NCBI RefSeq assembly: GCF_900091415.1
Contig: NZ_FMHU01000002.1
Coordinates: forward strand, 2,170,001 to 2,234,000
Direction: 5' to 3'
Length of the DNA: 64,000 nt
Source of the DNA: Micromonospora inyonensis
GTDB lineage: Bacteria > Actinomycetota > Actinomycetes > Mycobacteriales > Micromonosporaceae
Positions within the stretch are counted from its first letter, which is position 1. Each line of letters opens with the position of its first letter. Shown here piece after piece: positions 25,562 to 33,943 of the stretch. The translations under genes were made by a program, and so were the position numbers. The notes beneath the pieces are model-generated. The model was not told where the DNA came from. It did not search any database and worked only from the letters and a program-made list of their open reading frames with translations.

Positions 25562-27141
25562 GATGTCCTCGTCCAGGTGTGGATGTTCCACCAGAGGCTG
25601 TTGGCCACGTCGTGCTCGTGCGGCTCCACCCGGGGGGTCACCCCGCTGACACCGTCGCGCACCACGTAGGTGTGCTGGAGATAGGTCAGGAACACCCAGG
25701 GCAGATCGGTGGCGAGTTGCTTCTGGAACGTCGCGTACGCGGCCCGGCGGGCGGCCGGTTCGGCGTTGGCGCGGGCGTCGCGCAGCGCCCGGTCGACCAC
25801 CGGGGAACGGTAGGAGCCGGGGTTGAAGAAGCCCTGGCCGGCGAAGGTCGACGTGAACAGCTTGAAGGAGACGAAGTCCGGGTCGTACGGTGTGCCGAAC
25901 CCCATGACCAGCGCGTCGGTCCCCATCCGGGGGGTGATCGCGTCCCAGGTGAGCCCCTCGGGAGTGATCCTGATGCCGACCTTCCGCGCGTCGGCGGTCA
26001 CCGCCAGGGCGAGTTCCTTGCGCAGGCTGTCGGCGGCCGGGTACATCAGGGAGAACGCCGCCTGGCGGCCGTCCTTGACGCGGACGCCGTCCGGGCCGGG
26101 CTTCCAGCCGGCCGCGTCGAGGGCGGCGGTGGCGGCGGCCGGGTCGGCGGCCGGTTTGCCGGCGATGGACGGCTCGGCGAACTCCGACGTCGGCGGGATC
26201 GGCCCGAACGCCGGTTCCCCGGCCCCGCCGAGCACACCGGCCACCATCGCCGAACGGTCGACCGCCGCGTGCAGCGCCTTCCGCACGGCCGGGTCTCCGG
26301 TGACCGGCCCGCCCATCGGCAGCATGACGCCCCGGTAGTCGGCGGTGGGAACCCGCTGCACCTGGTAGCCGGCCCGCCCGTCGAAACCGACCGCCAGTTT
26401 CGGGGCCAGCTCGGCGACGTCGAACTCCCCTGCCCGCGTCCGCTGGGCGCGGACGTTGTCGTCGGGGACGAAGGCCACCACCACCCCGGAGTTGGCCGGT
26501 CGGCCGCCCCAGTACCGCTCGTTGGCGGCGAGCACCAGCCGGTCGCCCGGGGTCCAGGAGGTGACCCGGTACGGGCCGGTGCCCACCGGCCTGCGGTTGA
26601 ACGCGGCCTTGTTGACGTCCTGCCCGGCGAGGGCCTTCGCCGGCACGATGCCGAGCGCGAGGCGCTGGAGGAACGGCGCGTAGGCGTACCGGAGGGTGAA
26701 GACCACGGTCGACGGGTCGGGTGCGGCCACGGAGGCGAGCATGTCCAGGTCGGACCGGAGCGTCGAGTCGACCTTCGGGTCCAGCACCGCCCGGTAGGTG
26801 AAGGCGACGTCCTGCGCGGTCAGCGGACTGCCGTCGTGGAAGACCACCCCGTCGCGCAGCTTCGCCGTGACCGTTCTCCCGTCGGCCGACACGGTCGGCA
26901 GATCCCGGGCCAGGGCCGGCACGAGCTGGTTGCGGGCGTCGCGGGCGACGAGGCCGTCGAAGATGAGCGAACCGCCGTCGACGCCGTAGTTCAGCACCGG
27001 GTTCAGCGTGTCCGGCTCGCCCGCCGTCGCCACCACGAGGGTGTCGGCACCAGCGGCCGTGGAGGTGGCTGTCGGGGTCGAACAGGCGGACAGGGCGAGA
27101 AGACCGGTGGCGACCATCGTCACCATTCGCGCAGACCCCAA
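25558..27141 (-). CDS. Peptide/nickel-type ABC transporter, lipoprotein substrate-binding protein
   Basis: About 527 residues. TTG at 27141 is preferred, as GAGGAG sits just upstream; an in-frame ATG lies at 27126. The signal peptide MVTMVATGLLALSACS contains the lipobox LSAC. The mature protein has family-5 solute-binding features: DTLVVATAGEPDTLNPVL, FHDGSPLTAQDVAFTYRAV and NRRPVGTGPYRVTSW. Ligands of this family include peptides, nickel and metal-chelates. The gene is divergent from a cobalt transport operon and has a Fur-family-like palindrome upstream, which makes a metal-related ligand worth considering. The sequence alone does not settle it. Confidence 0.88.
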   Translation of the reverse strand: MGSARMVTMVATGLLALSACSTPTATSTAAGADTLVVATAGEPDTLNPVLNYGVDGGSLIFDGLVARDARNQLVPALARDLPTVSADGRTVTAKLRDGVVFHDGSPLTAQDVAFTYRAVLDPKVDSTLRSDLDMLASVAAPDPSTVVFTLRYAYAPFLQRLALGIVPAKALAGQDVNKAAFNRRPVGTGPYRVTSWTPGDRLVLAANERYWGGRPANSGVVVAFVPDDNVRAQRTRAGEFDVAELAPKLAVGFDGRAGYQVQRVPTADYRGVMLPMGGPVTGDPAVRKALHAAVDRSAMVAGVLGGAGEPAFGPIPPTSEFAEPSIAGKPAADPAAATAALDAAGWKPGPDGVRVKDGRQAAFSLMYPAADSLRKELALAVTADARKVGIRITPEGLTWDAITPRMGTDALVMGFGTPYDPDFVSFKLFTSTFAGQGFFNPGSYRSPVVDRALRDARANAEPAARRAAYATFQKQLATDLPWVFLTYLQHTYVVRDGVSGVTPRVEPHEHDVANSLWWNIHTWTRTS

Positions 27142-27209
27142 GGGGCTCCTCTTTCCTGGTCGACGACGTGCCGCGGTGGCCGACGCACCGCAGAGGCCAT
27201 CCTTACGCA

Positions 27210-27228
27210 GTTGCCAATGATGTGCAAC
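27210..27228. promoter_or_regulatory. Fur-family-like palindromic operator (candidate)
   Basis: GTTGCCAATGATGTGCAAC is a 19-bp palindrome with 7 of 9 base pairs matched around a central G. The layout (TTGC, AT-rich core with ATGAT, GCAA) resembles actinomycete Fur/Zur/Nur boxes. It lies about 70 bp upstream of the binding-protein start, a fitting place for a repressor site. Confidence 0.45.
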
Positions 27229-27289
27229 AGCGGCCACGGAGGGACGGGCCGCTTGCCCCGCCGGGTGGCGGGTCGATAGCCTCTCGCCG

Positions 27290-27445
27290 TCAAGGTGCTC
27301 GGGAAGCCGGTGGAAGACCGGCGCGGCCCTCGCCACTGTGACCGGGGAGTGACCTCCGACTTGCGCCACTAGGCCGACGGCCTGGGAAGGCCGGGGGAAG
27401 CATCGATCCGGGAGCCAGGAGACCGGCCTTGATGCACGGATCTCG
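27290..27445 (+). ncRNA. Cobalamin riboswitch upstream of cbiM
   Basis: The leader contains the B12-box style core CTCGCCACTGTGACCGGG, preceded by a GGTG...GGAAGCCGGTGGAAGACCGGCGCGG helix region. The closing GGGAGCCAGGAGACC motif follows near 27410-27424. Distance to the cbiM ATG is about 30-50 bases. Binding of cobalamin would lower expression of the cobalt uptake genes. Boundaries are approximate. Confidence 0.88.
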
Positions 27446-27475
27446 TCCACGAGGTGCTGGAGAGGAAGGTCTTCG

Positions 27476-28156
27476 ATGCACATCGCCGAGGGGTACCTAC
27501 CCCCGGTGCAGGCAGCGGCATGGTTCGCAGCGTCCGCACCCTTCGTCGTCCACGGCAGCCGGGCTCTGGTCCGGCAGGTCCGGCAGGACCCCGAATCCAA
27601 GTTGCTGCTGGGAGCGGCGGGTGCCTTCACCTTCGCGCTGTCGGCCCTCAAGATCCCGTCGGTGACCGGATCCTCGTCCCACCCCACCGGCACCGGCCTC
27701 GGCACGGTGCTGTTCCGGCCCCCGGTGATGAGCGTCCTCGGTGGCCTCGTGCTGCTGTTCCAGGCGGTCCTGCTGGCCCACGGCGGGCTGAGCACCCTCG
27801 GTGCCAACGTCTTCTCGATGGCCGTCGTCGGCCCCTGGGTGGCCTACGGCGTCTATGTGCTGACCCGCCGCCTCGGCGGCGGGCTCGACGTGGCGGTCTT
27901 CCTGGCCGCCGCGCTGGGCGGCCTGGCGACCTACTGCGTCACGAGCGTGCAGCTCGCGTGGGCGTTCCCCGACCCGGCGTCCGGTTTCCCCGGCGCGGTG
28001 GCGAAGTTCGCCGGGATCTTCGCTGTCACCCAGATTCCCCTCGCGATCAGCGAGGGACTGCTGTCGGTGCTGGTGGTACGGCTGCTCACCCGGGTCAGCG
28101 GAGACGAGCTGCGGCGCCTCGGCGTGCTGCGCGAGCCCCAGGAGGTAGCGGCGTGA
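27476..28156 (+). CDS. cbiM: Cobalt ECF transporter substrate-specific component CbiM
   Basis: 226 residues. The N-terminus [10 protein letters not shown] supplies the metal-binding histidines typical of CbiM after methionine. Several membrane helices follow, with the conserved [14 protein letters not shown] and [19 protein letters not shown] segments. It is the cobalt-binding S-component of the energy-coupling-factor transporter. First gene of the cbiMNQO-cobK operon under a cobalamin riboswitch, with the next gene overlapping by four bases. Confidence 0.95.
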   Translation: MHIAEGYLPPVQAAAWFAASAPFVVHGSRALVRQVRQDPESKLLLGAAGAFTFALSALKIPSVTGSSSHPTGTGLGTVLFRPPVMSVLGGLVLLFQAVLLAHGGLSTLGANVFSMAVVGPWVAYGVYVLTRRLGGGLDVAVFLAAALGGLATYCVTSVQLAWAFPDPASGFPGAVAKFAGIFAVTQIPLAISEGLLSVLVVRLLTRVSGDELRRLGVLREPQEVAA

Positions 28157-28470
28157 AGCGCTTCGGACGGGTCAACCTGTTCCTGCTGCTGGTGGTGATC
28201 GCGCTGGCCGCGGCCCCGCTGCTGCTCGGGCTCGGCGGATCGGCCGAGGAGCCGTTCGCGGGCGCCGACGCCCAGGCGGAGGAGGCGATCGTCACCGACC
28301 ACCCGGACTACGAGCCGTGGTTCTCCGCCATCTACGAGCCGCCCTCCGCCGAGATCGAGTCGGGCCTGTTCGCCCTCCAGGCGGCGGTGGGCGCCGGCTT
28401 CCTCGGCTACTACTTCGGGGTCGCCCGCACCCGGCAGCGGCTGCGCGACACCAACGCCTCCGCCGACTAG
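28153..28470 (+). CDS. cbiN: Cobalt transport protein CbiN
   Basis: 105 residues from GTG 28153. Two membrane helices ([18 protein letters not shown] near the start and [18 protein letters not shown] near the end) flank an extracytoplasmic acidic loop with [12 protein letters not shown] and [12 protein letters not shown], the diagnostic CbiN pattern. It assists CbiM in cobalt loading. Confidence 0.93.
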   Translation: MKRFGRVNLFLLLVVIALAAAPLLLGLGGSAEEPFAGADAQAEEAIVTDHPDYEPWFSAIYEPPSAEIESGLFALQAAVGAGFLGYYFGVARTRQRLRDTNASAD

Positions 28471-29216
28471 TGTTCGCCCTCGACGTCGCCGCGCACACCG
28501 GTCCCTGGCGGCTACGGCACCCGGGCGAGAAGGCACTGCTGGCGCTGGGCCTGCTGGGCTGCGCGGTGATCCTGCCCACCTGGCCGGGAGCCGCGTTGGC
28601 GGGCAGCGCCGCCGCGCTGCTGCTCGTCGGTCCGGCCCGGGTGCCCGTGCCGGTGCTGTTGCGGGCGGCCCGGATGCCGGCGCTGTTCATCGCCACCTCC
28701 GCGCTGCCCCTGCTGGTCTCCGTGCACTCCCCGACCCGGCTCGGCTGGAACCCGGCCGGGGTCGGGGTGGCCGTGACGACCACCGGCCGGGCGGCGGCGG
28801 CCCTGCTGTGCCTGCTGCTGTTCAGTGCCACCACTCCCCTCTCCGACGTCCTGCCGAGGCTGGTCCGGCTCGGCGTGCCGTCGGCGGTGACCGAGGTCGC
28901 CGCGCTGACGTACCGGATGCTGTTCCTGCTGGTCGACAGCGTGCGTGCGGTACGGGAGGCGCAGGCGGCGCGGTTGGGCTACCGGACCTGGCGCACGACG
29001 TACCGGTCCCTGGCCGGGCAGGCCGGGGCGATCTTCGTCCGGGCCTTCACCCGGGCCCGCCGGCTCGAGGAGGGCCTGGCGGTACGGGGCTACACCGGCT
29101 CGCTGGCGGTGCAGGTGGAGGTCCGACGGCTCTCCCCGCCCTTCGTGGTCGCGACCGTCGCACTGCTGACGGCGATCGTCACGCTGACGGTCCTCTCGGG
29201 TGGACGGTGGCGATGA
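28470..29216 (+). CDS. cbiQ: Cobalt ECF transporter transmembrane component CbiQ
   Basis: 248 residues; GTG at 28470 shares its G with the cbiN stop. It has several hydrophobic helices and the coupling motifs ARRLEEGLAVRGYTG and VREAQAARLGY, which contact the ATPase. This is the T-component of the ECF complex. Confidence 0.92.
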   Translation: MFALDVAAHTGPWRLRHPGEKALLALGLLGCAVILPTWPGAALAGSAAALLLVGPARVPVPVLLRAARMPALFIATSALPLLVSVHSPTRLGWNPAGVGVAVTTTGRAAAALLCLLLFSATTPLSDVLPRLVRLGVPSAVTEVAALTYRMLFLLVDSVRAVREAQAARLGYRTWRTTYRSLAGQAGAIFVRAFTRARRLEEGLAVRGYTGSLAVQVEVRRLSPPFVVATVALLTAIVTLTVLSGGRWR

Positions 29217-30055
29217 CCGAACCGCTGCTGCGGATGTCCGGGGTGGACTTCGCCTACCAGCCCCGCCAGCCCGTGTTCACCGGTGTCGAGCTGGCCGTCC
29301 TGCCCGGCCAGCGGCTGGCCGTGGTGGGGCCCAACGGCGGCGGGAAGACCACCCTGTTCCGACTCGCGGTCGGCGCGCTCGCCCCGGACGCCGGGCGGAT
29401 CGAGGTGGCCGGCAGCCTCGTGCGCCGCACCCGCTCGGGCCTGCTGGAGCTGCGGCAGCGGGTGCAGCTGGTGCTCCAGGACCCCGACGACCAGTTGTTC
29501 TCCGCCAGCGTCCGCCAGGACGTCTCGTTCGGGCCGGTGAACCTCGGCCTGGACCCCGGGCAGGTGCGGCAACGCTGCGACGAGGCACTGGCCGCGTTGC
29601 AGGTCACCGCGCTGGCCGACCGTCCCACCCATCTGCTGTCGTACGGCCAACGCAAGCGGGTCGCCATCGCCGGGGCGGTGGCGCTCCGGCCGGAGCTGCT
29701 GATCCTCGACGAGCCGACCGCCGGACTCGATCCGGCCGGCGTGGAGGCGCTGCTGCGTACCCTCGACGACCTGCACGCCGCCGGGACCACCATCCTGGTC
29801 TCCACCCACGACGTCGACCTCGCGTTCCGGTGGGCGGACGAGGTGGTGGTCGTGGCCGGCGGCGGGGTGCGCCGGGTGCCGACCACCGAGGCGCTGGCCG
29901 ACCCGGATCTGCTCGCGGCGGCGCGGCTGACACCCGCCTGGGCTCCCCTGGTGCACCGGCTGATCGACCGGTTGCCCCACCTGTCCCGGGCCCGCCCCCG
30001 CTCCGCCGCCGAACTGGCGGCCCTACTGGCGACCACCGAAGAAGGGGCCGTATGA
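29213..30055 (+). CDS. cbiO: Cobalt ECF transporter ATPase CbiO
   Basis: 280 residues. Walker A GPNGGGKTT, Q-loop VLQDPDDQLFSAS, signature LSYGQRKRVAIAGAVAL and Walker B LLILDEPTAGLD are all present. The QDPDDQLF sequence is characteristic of ECF ATPases. The ATG overlaps the cbiQ stop (ATGA). It powers the cobalt transporter, probably as a homodimer. Confidence 0.93.
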   Translation: MTEPLLRMSGVDFAYQPRQPVFTGVELAVLPGQRLAVVGPNGGGKTTLFRLAVGALAPDAGRIEVAGSLVRRTRSGLLELRQRVQLVLQDPDDQLFSASVRQDVSFGPVNLGLDPGQVRQRCDEALAALQVTALADRPTHLLSYGQRKRVAIAGAVALRPELLILDEPTAGLDPAGVEALLRTLDDLHAAGTTILVSTHDVDLAFRWADEVVVVAGGGVRRVPTTEALADPDLLAAARLTPAWAPLVHRLIDRLPHLSRARPRSAAELAALLATTEEGAV

Positions 30056-30864
30056 CCCGCGACGACAATCCCGACCCGACGGTCCCCGACCGCCGTGAAG
30101 CGCGCCGCGTCCCGGGGCGGCTGCTGCTGATCCTCGGCGGGACGGCCGAAGCCCGCGCCCTCGCGGCGGCGGTGACCACCCGGCCGGACGTCGCGGTCGT
30201 CTCCTCGCTGGCCGGGCGGGTGGCCGAGCCCCGGCTGCCGGTCGGTGAGGTGCGCATCGGCGGTTTCGGCGGCGCGGCCGGCCTGGCCGCCTGGCTGGAA
30301 GAGCACCGGATCGACGCGGTGGTCGACGCCACCCACCCGTACGCGGCCCGGATGCGGGTCTCCGGCATCGAGGCGGCCGCCACGGCGGGCGTGCCACACC
30401 TGCGGCTGGAGCGTCCGGGCTGGACGGCCCAGCCCGGCGACCGCTGGCACCGGGTGCCGAACCTGCCCGCCGCCGTCGCGGCACTGCCCACGTTGGGGTG
30501 GCGGGTGCTGCTGACCACCGGCCGGCAGAGCCTGGCCGCGTTCGCTCCCCTGGCCGACCTGTGGTTCCTCGCCCGGGTGGTGGACGCCCCGGACGAGCCG
30601 GTGCCGGCGCACGTACGGCTGCTGCGCAGTCGTGGCCCCTACACCGTCGACGGGGAGACCGCCCTGATCCGCGAGCACCGCATCGACGTGGTCGTCACCA
30701 AGGACAGCGGTGGCGCGCTCACCGAGGCGAAGCTGACCGCCGCCCGGCACCTGGGCCTACCGGTGCTGATGATCGACCGGCCCGCGCCGGCCACCCCGCC
30801 CGCTACGGTGACCACCGTCGACGACGCCGTGCGCTGGCTGGACCGGCACCTGCCCGTTGGGTGA
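30052..30864 (+). CDS. cobK: Precorrin-6A reductase CobK
   Basis: 270 residues; ATG overlaps the cbiO stop. LLLILGGTAEARALAAAV is the NADPH-binding start, with DAVVDATHPYAARMRVSG and VVTKDSGGALTEAKLTAA, both diagnostic for CobK/CbiJ. It reduces precorrin-6A in the aerobic cobalamin route. It is the last recognisable cobalamin gene before a 23-kb accessory insertion; its usual partners reappear at 54-61 kb. Confidence 0.93.
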   Translation: MTRDDNPDPTVPDRREARRVPGRLLLILGGTAEARALAAAVTTRPDVAVVSSLAGRVAEPRLPVGEVRIGGFGGAAGLAAWLEEHRIDAVVDATHPYAARMRVSGIEAAATAGVPHLRLERPGWTAQPGDRWHRVPNLPAAVAALPTLGWRVLLTTGRQSLAAFAPLADLWFLARVVDAPDEPVPAHVRLLRSRGPYTVDGETALIREHRIDVVVTKDSGGALTEAKLTAARHLGLPVLMIDRPAPATPPATVTTVDDAVRWLDRHLPVG

Positions 30865-30986
30865 CCGAGGCTTCGTGGCTGGCTGAGGTGTGATCCGCTC
30901 GGCGTGTCGTATACCTGAGCTGCCACAGAGAGGTCGGCAGGAGTCGACAAGCGTTTGTCAGTTGATTCAGTCACGACGTCTGAGGG

Positions 30987-31439
30987 CTATTCGTCCTCGC
31001 CCGTTTCGTCGTCGGACCGGTCACGGGTGCGCTGCTGTTCGATCAACCATTGGGCGACCGCCCGCTTGCCCGCCCGAATGTTGAGGTAGTCCTGCGCGTC
31101 GACCTTGCCACCGCTGTACTTGTCCACAACGGCGACCACCTGCTCGGGCGGAACAGTGAAGTTCTCCAGAAACAGCAGGCCGTACACCCGCCGGCCCTCG
31201 TGCTTAAGGCCGAAGCGCCTCCTGATCCGCACACCAGGCGCCACCCGGATCTCCAACATCGGATTCTTCCAGTCGTTGCCGATCTTCACCGCCGTCACCA
31301 TCTCCACCGAACTCCACGGCAGCCGCGTTGTGGCGCCCCGCGTGCGAACAGTCATCCCCGCCTCGTCGACGATCGCGTGGTGGCTGGCGCGGGCCCGCCG
31401 CCACCACGTGTACGTGTCCGGGGTGGCGTCCCGGGTCAC
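30987..31439 (-). CDS. Small PH-like domain protein, possibly truncated at its start
   Basis: Up to 150 residues. The part from AIVDEAGMTVRTRG through TRLPWSSVEMVTAVKIG to GLLFLENFTVPPEQVV has the beta-rich pattern of a bacterial PH-like domain, followed by a charged C-terminal helix ending DRSDDETGEDE. The first 15 or so codons are antisense to the beginning of the SCO6880 homologue, so the true start may have been lost at a recombination junction near 31400-31440. Role unknown. Confidence 0.55.
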   Translation of the reverse strand: MTRDATPDTYTWWRRARASHHAIVDEAGMTVRTRGATTRLPWSSVEMVTAVKIGNDWKNPMLEIRVAPGVRIRRRFGLKHEGRRVYGLLFLENFTVPPEQVVAVVDKYSGGKVDAQDYLNIRAGKRAVAQWLIEQQRTRDRSDDETGEDE

Positions 31440-32583
31440 CGCCGCGCACCAGCTGCCCGGGGTGCTGGCCCGCTCCGAGGTGTACGAGGTGGAGACCGGA
31501 CGGTCCGGGCTCGTCGCGGTCGTCGTGGTGCCGCAGAGCCGGCACTACACCGTCACCCTGCGGTGCGCGCCCGAGGGCATGGACCTGGTCGACCAGGCCG
31601 TCATCGACGCCCGCGTCGGGCACCTGGCGTCCTGGCTGGCGGCCCTGTCGCGTGAGCCGCAGCTCGTGCAGGCACAGGTCACCGTCGAGACCACCCCGGA
31701 CCCGGGCACCCGCCTGGCCGCCGAGGTCACCGCCACGTCTCGACCCGACGCCCCGTCGCTGGCCCTGCAGGTCCTCGACGACGTCGTACGCTCATATCCG
31801 GCCGGGTCGGCGGCCGTCGACACCCGCGTGTCGCTGACCTACACCGCCCCGCCCGGCCGGTCGATGTCGCACGAGGACGTCTGCCGGGAGGTCGCCGCCC
31901 GGCTGCCGCACCTGCACGCCGGGCTGACCGGCGCCACCGGCGCCGGCATCGTGCCGATGTCCGCCCGCAGCCTCGCCGCGGTGGTGCGCGCCGCCTACGA
32001 CCCGGACGCCGCCCTGGACCTCGCCCGCGACCCGCAGCTCACCCCCGACTGGACGCAGCCCGGGCCGGTGGCCACCCGGGAAAGCTGGGACTCCTACCGG
32101 CATGACTCCGGGGTGTCGCGCACCTGGTGCATGGTCGAGGCCCCCCGTGGGGTGGTGTACTCGCGGCTGTTCGCCCGGCTCACCGACCCGGACCCGCAAC
32201 TGCTGCGCAAGCGGGTCACCATGGTCTACCGGCCGTACTCCCCCGCCGACGCGGCGCGGCTCGTGGAGGCCGACAAGCGCGACGCTCGGTTCATGGCCGC
32301 CAAGAAGCCGCGGCCCAGCGCCCGGGTCCTCACCGACCTGGCCGCCGCAGACCAGGCCGCCCAGGAAGAGGCCACCGGCGCCGGCGTCGTCCGCTTCACC
32401 GTGCTGGTCACCGCCACCGTCGCCGACGACACCCAGCTCGACGAGGCCACCGGCATCATCCGGGCCCGCGCCGGCGAGGCCCGCCTGACGATCCGGCCGA
32501 TGTACGGCTGCCAGGCCGCCGGGTTCGCCGCCGGCCTGCCCGCCGGCGTGGTCCTGCCCACCCACGCCACGATCCCCTTCTAG
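31381..32583 (+). pseudogene. SCO6880-family conjugation protein, 5'-truncated
   Basis: About 400 codons of the C-terminal domain of SCO6880-like proteins, which accompany PrgI and VirB4-type ATPases in actinobacterial conjugative elements. Family-like stretches include LPGVLARSEVYEVE, VTVETTPDPGTRLAAEV, SWDSYRHDSGVSRTW and RKRVTMVYRPYSPADA. The N-terminal membrane helices are absent. The frame upstream of about 31390 is antisense to the PH-like gene and has no suitable start, so the 5' end has been deleted by a rearrangement. Unless a new start is used, it is nonfunctional. Confidence 0.65.
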
Positions 32584-32604
32584 GACAGCGGCGATGACCG
32601 GCAG

Positions 32605-33943
32605 GTGTGCGGCCTGTACCCGTTCGGCACCGGCGCGTCGACGCCGATGATCGGCGTACCGGTCGGCCGGCACCTCTACACCGGCTCGGCGGTCTGCTTC
32701 GACCCGATCTCCTGGTACACCCGCGCCCGGCTGATCAACAACCCGTCGGTGTGGATCGAGGGCGAACCCGGCATGGGCAAATCCACGGCGGTACGGCGGA
32801 TGGTCCTCGGCCTCACCGCCCAGGGCGTCACCCCGCTGATCCTCGGCGACCTCAAACCCGACTACGCCCGAACTGGTCCGCGCCCTCGGCGGGCAGGTGC
32901 TGCGCATCGGGCCCGGCCTGGACCGCATCAACCCCCTCGATGCGGGCCCGTGGCGGCAGGTCCTCGACCGCGTTGACGAGCGCACCGGCGCCGTCGTGCG
33001 CGCCGCAGTCACCGACCGGCGGCTCAACATGCTCGTCGCCCTGTCCACCCTCGTGCGGCGCGGGCCTGTCACCTCCGACGAGACCACCGTCCTCGCCGCC
33101 GCGCTGCGCTACCTCGCCGAGCGGGAGACCGACACCCCACCGGTGCTCTCCGACGTCCTGCGCGTCATCCGCGACGCCCCGGCCGAGGTCCGCGCGGTCA
33201 CGCTGTGGCAGGAAGACGGGGACGTCCCCCGGTTCCGTGAGGACGTCGCCGGCTTGCACCGCACCCTGCTGGCGCTGCTGCACGGCCCGCTCGGCACGAC
33301 CTTCGAGGGGCAGACCACCACGCCGATCCGCCTCGACACCCCGGCCGTGTGCGTCGACATCTCCAGCATCGACGACACCGACGAGCTGCGCACCGCCGCC
33401 ACCCTGCTGTCGACCTGGTCCTACGGCTTCGCCCAGGTGGAGGCCGCGCACCTGATGGCCGACCTCGGCCTGGCCCCGGCCCGCACCTTCTTCACGGTCT
33501 TGGATGAGTTGTGGCGGGCGCTGCGCGTCGGCCACGGCCTGGTCGACCGCGCCGACGGACTCACCCGGCTCAACCGGCAGAAGGGCACCGGCACCGCCTT
33601 CATCACCCACAGCCTGGCCGACCTGGAGGCGCTGCCCACCGCCCACGACCGGGCCAAGGCCCGCGGCTTCGCCGAACGCTCCGCGGTGCTGATGATCGGT
33701 CCCTGCTCCGAGCAGGAACTCGACGCGGTCTCCCGGGTTCGGCCGCTGTCGCAGGCCGAGCGGCGCGAGGTGCTGTCCTGGTCGGCGCCGCCGTCGTGGA
33801 CGGCCGCCGAGGGCAGCGGCACCGTCGGTCGCGGAAACTTCCTGATCAAGGTCGGGTCACGGCCGGGTATCCCGGTGCACCTGGAACCCACCGAGACGGA
33901 GATGCGGCTCGGCAACACCGACTTCCGCTGGACGATGACGTGA
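32605..33943 (+). pseudogene. VirB4-like conjugation ATPase with a one-base frameshift
   Basis: The first segment has VWIEGEPGMGKSTAVRRM (Walker A) and LILGDLKPDYA. At about 32868-32870 an extra C shifts the frame; removing it gives DYAELVRALGGQVLRIGPG and continues to 33943. The second segment carries FFTVLDELWRALR (Walker B) and ends NTDFRWTMT. Joined, it would be about 446 residues, a VirB4/TrwK-like ATPase that powers a type IV secretion channel. GTG 32605 is the first usable start; codons between the SCO6880 stop and this point are also open. The following traG overlaps as GTGA. Confidence 0.75.

Noticed and set aside
27142..27290. A second cobalamin riboswitch on the minus strand for the peptide/nickel-type importer
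   Set aside because: No GCCACTG-type core or closing motif is present on that strand.
30865..30986. A tRNA gene or att site at the left edge of the island
   Set aside because: No cloverleaf and no matching direct repeat near 53.7-53.9 kb could be found by eye.
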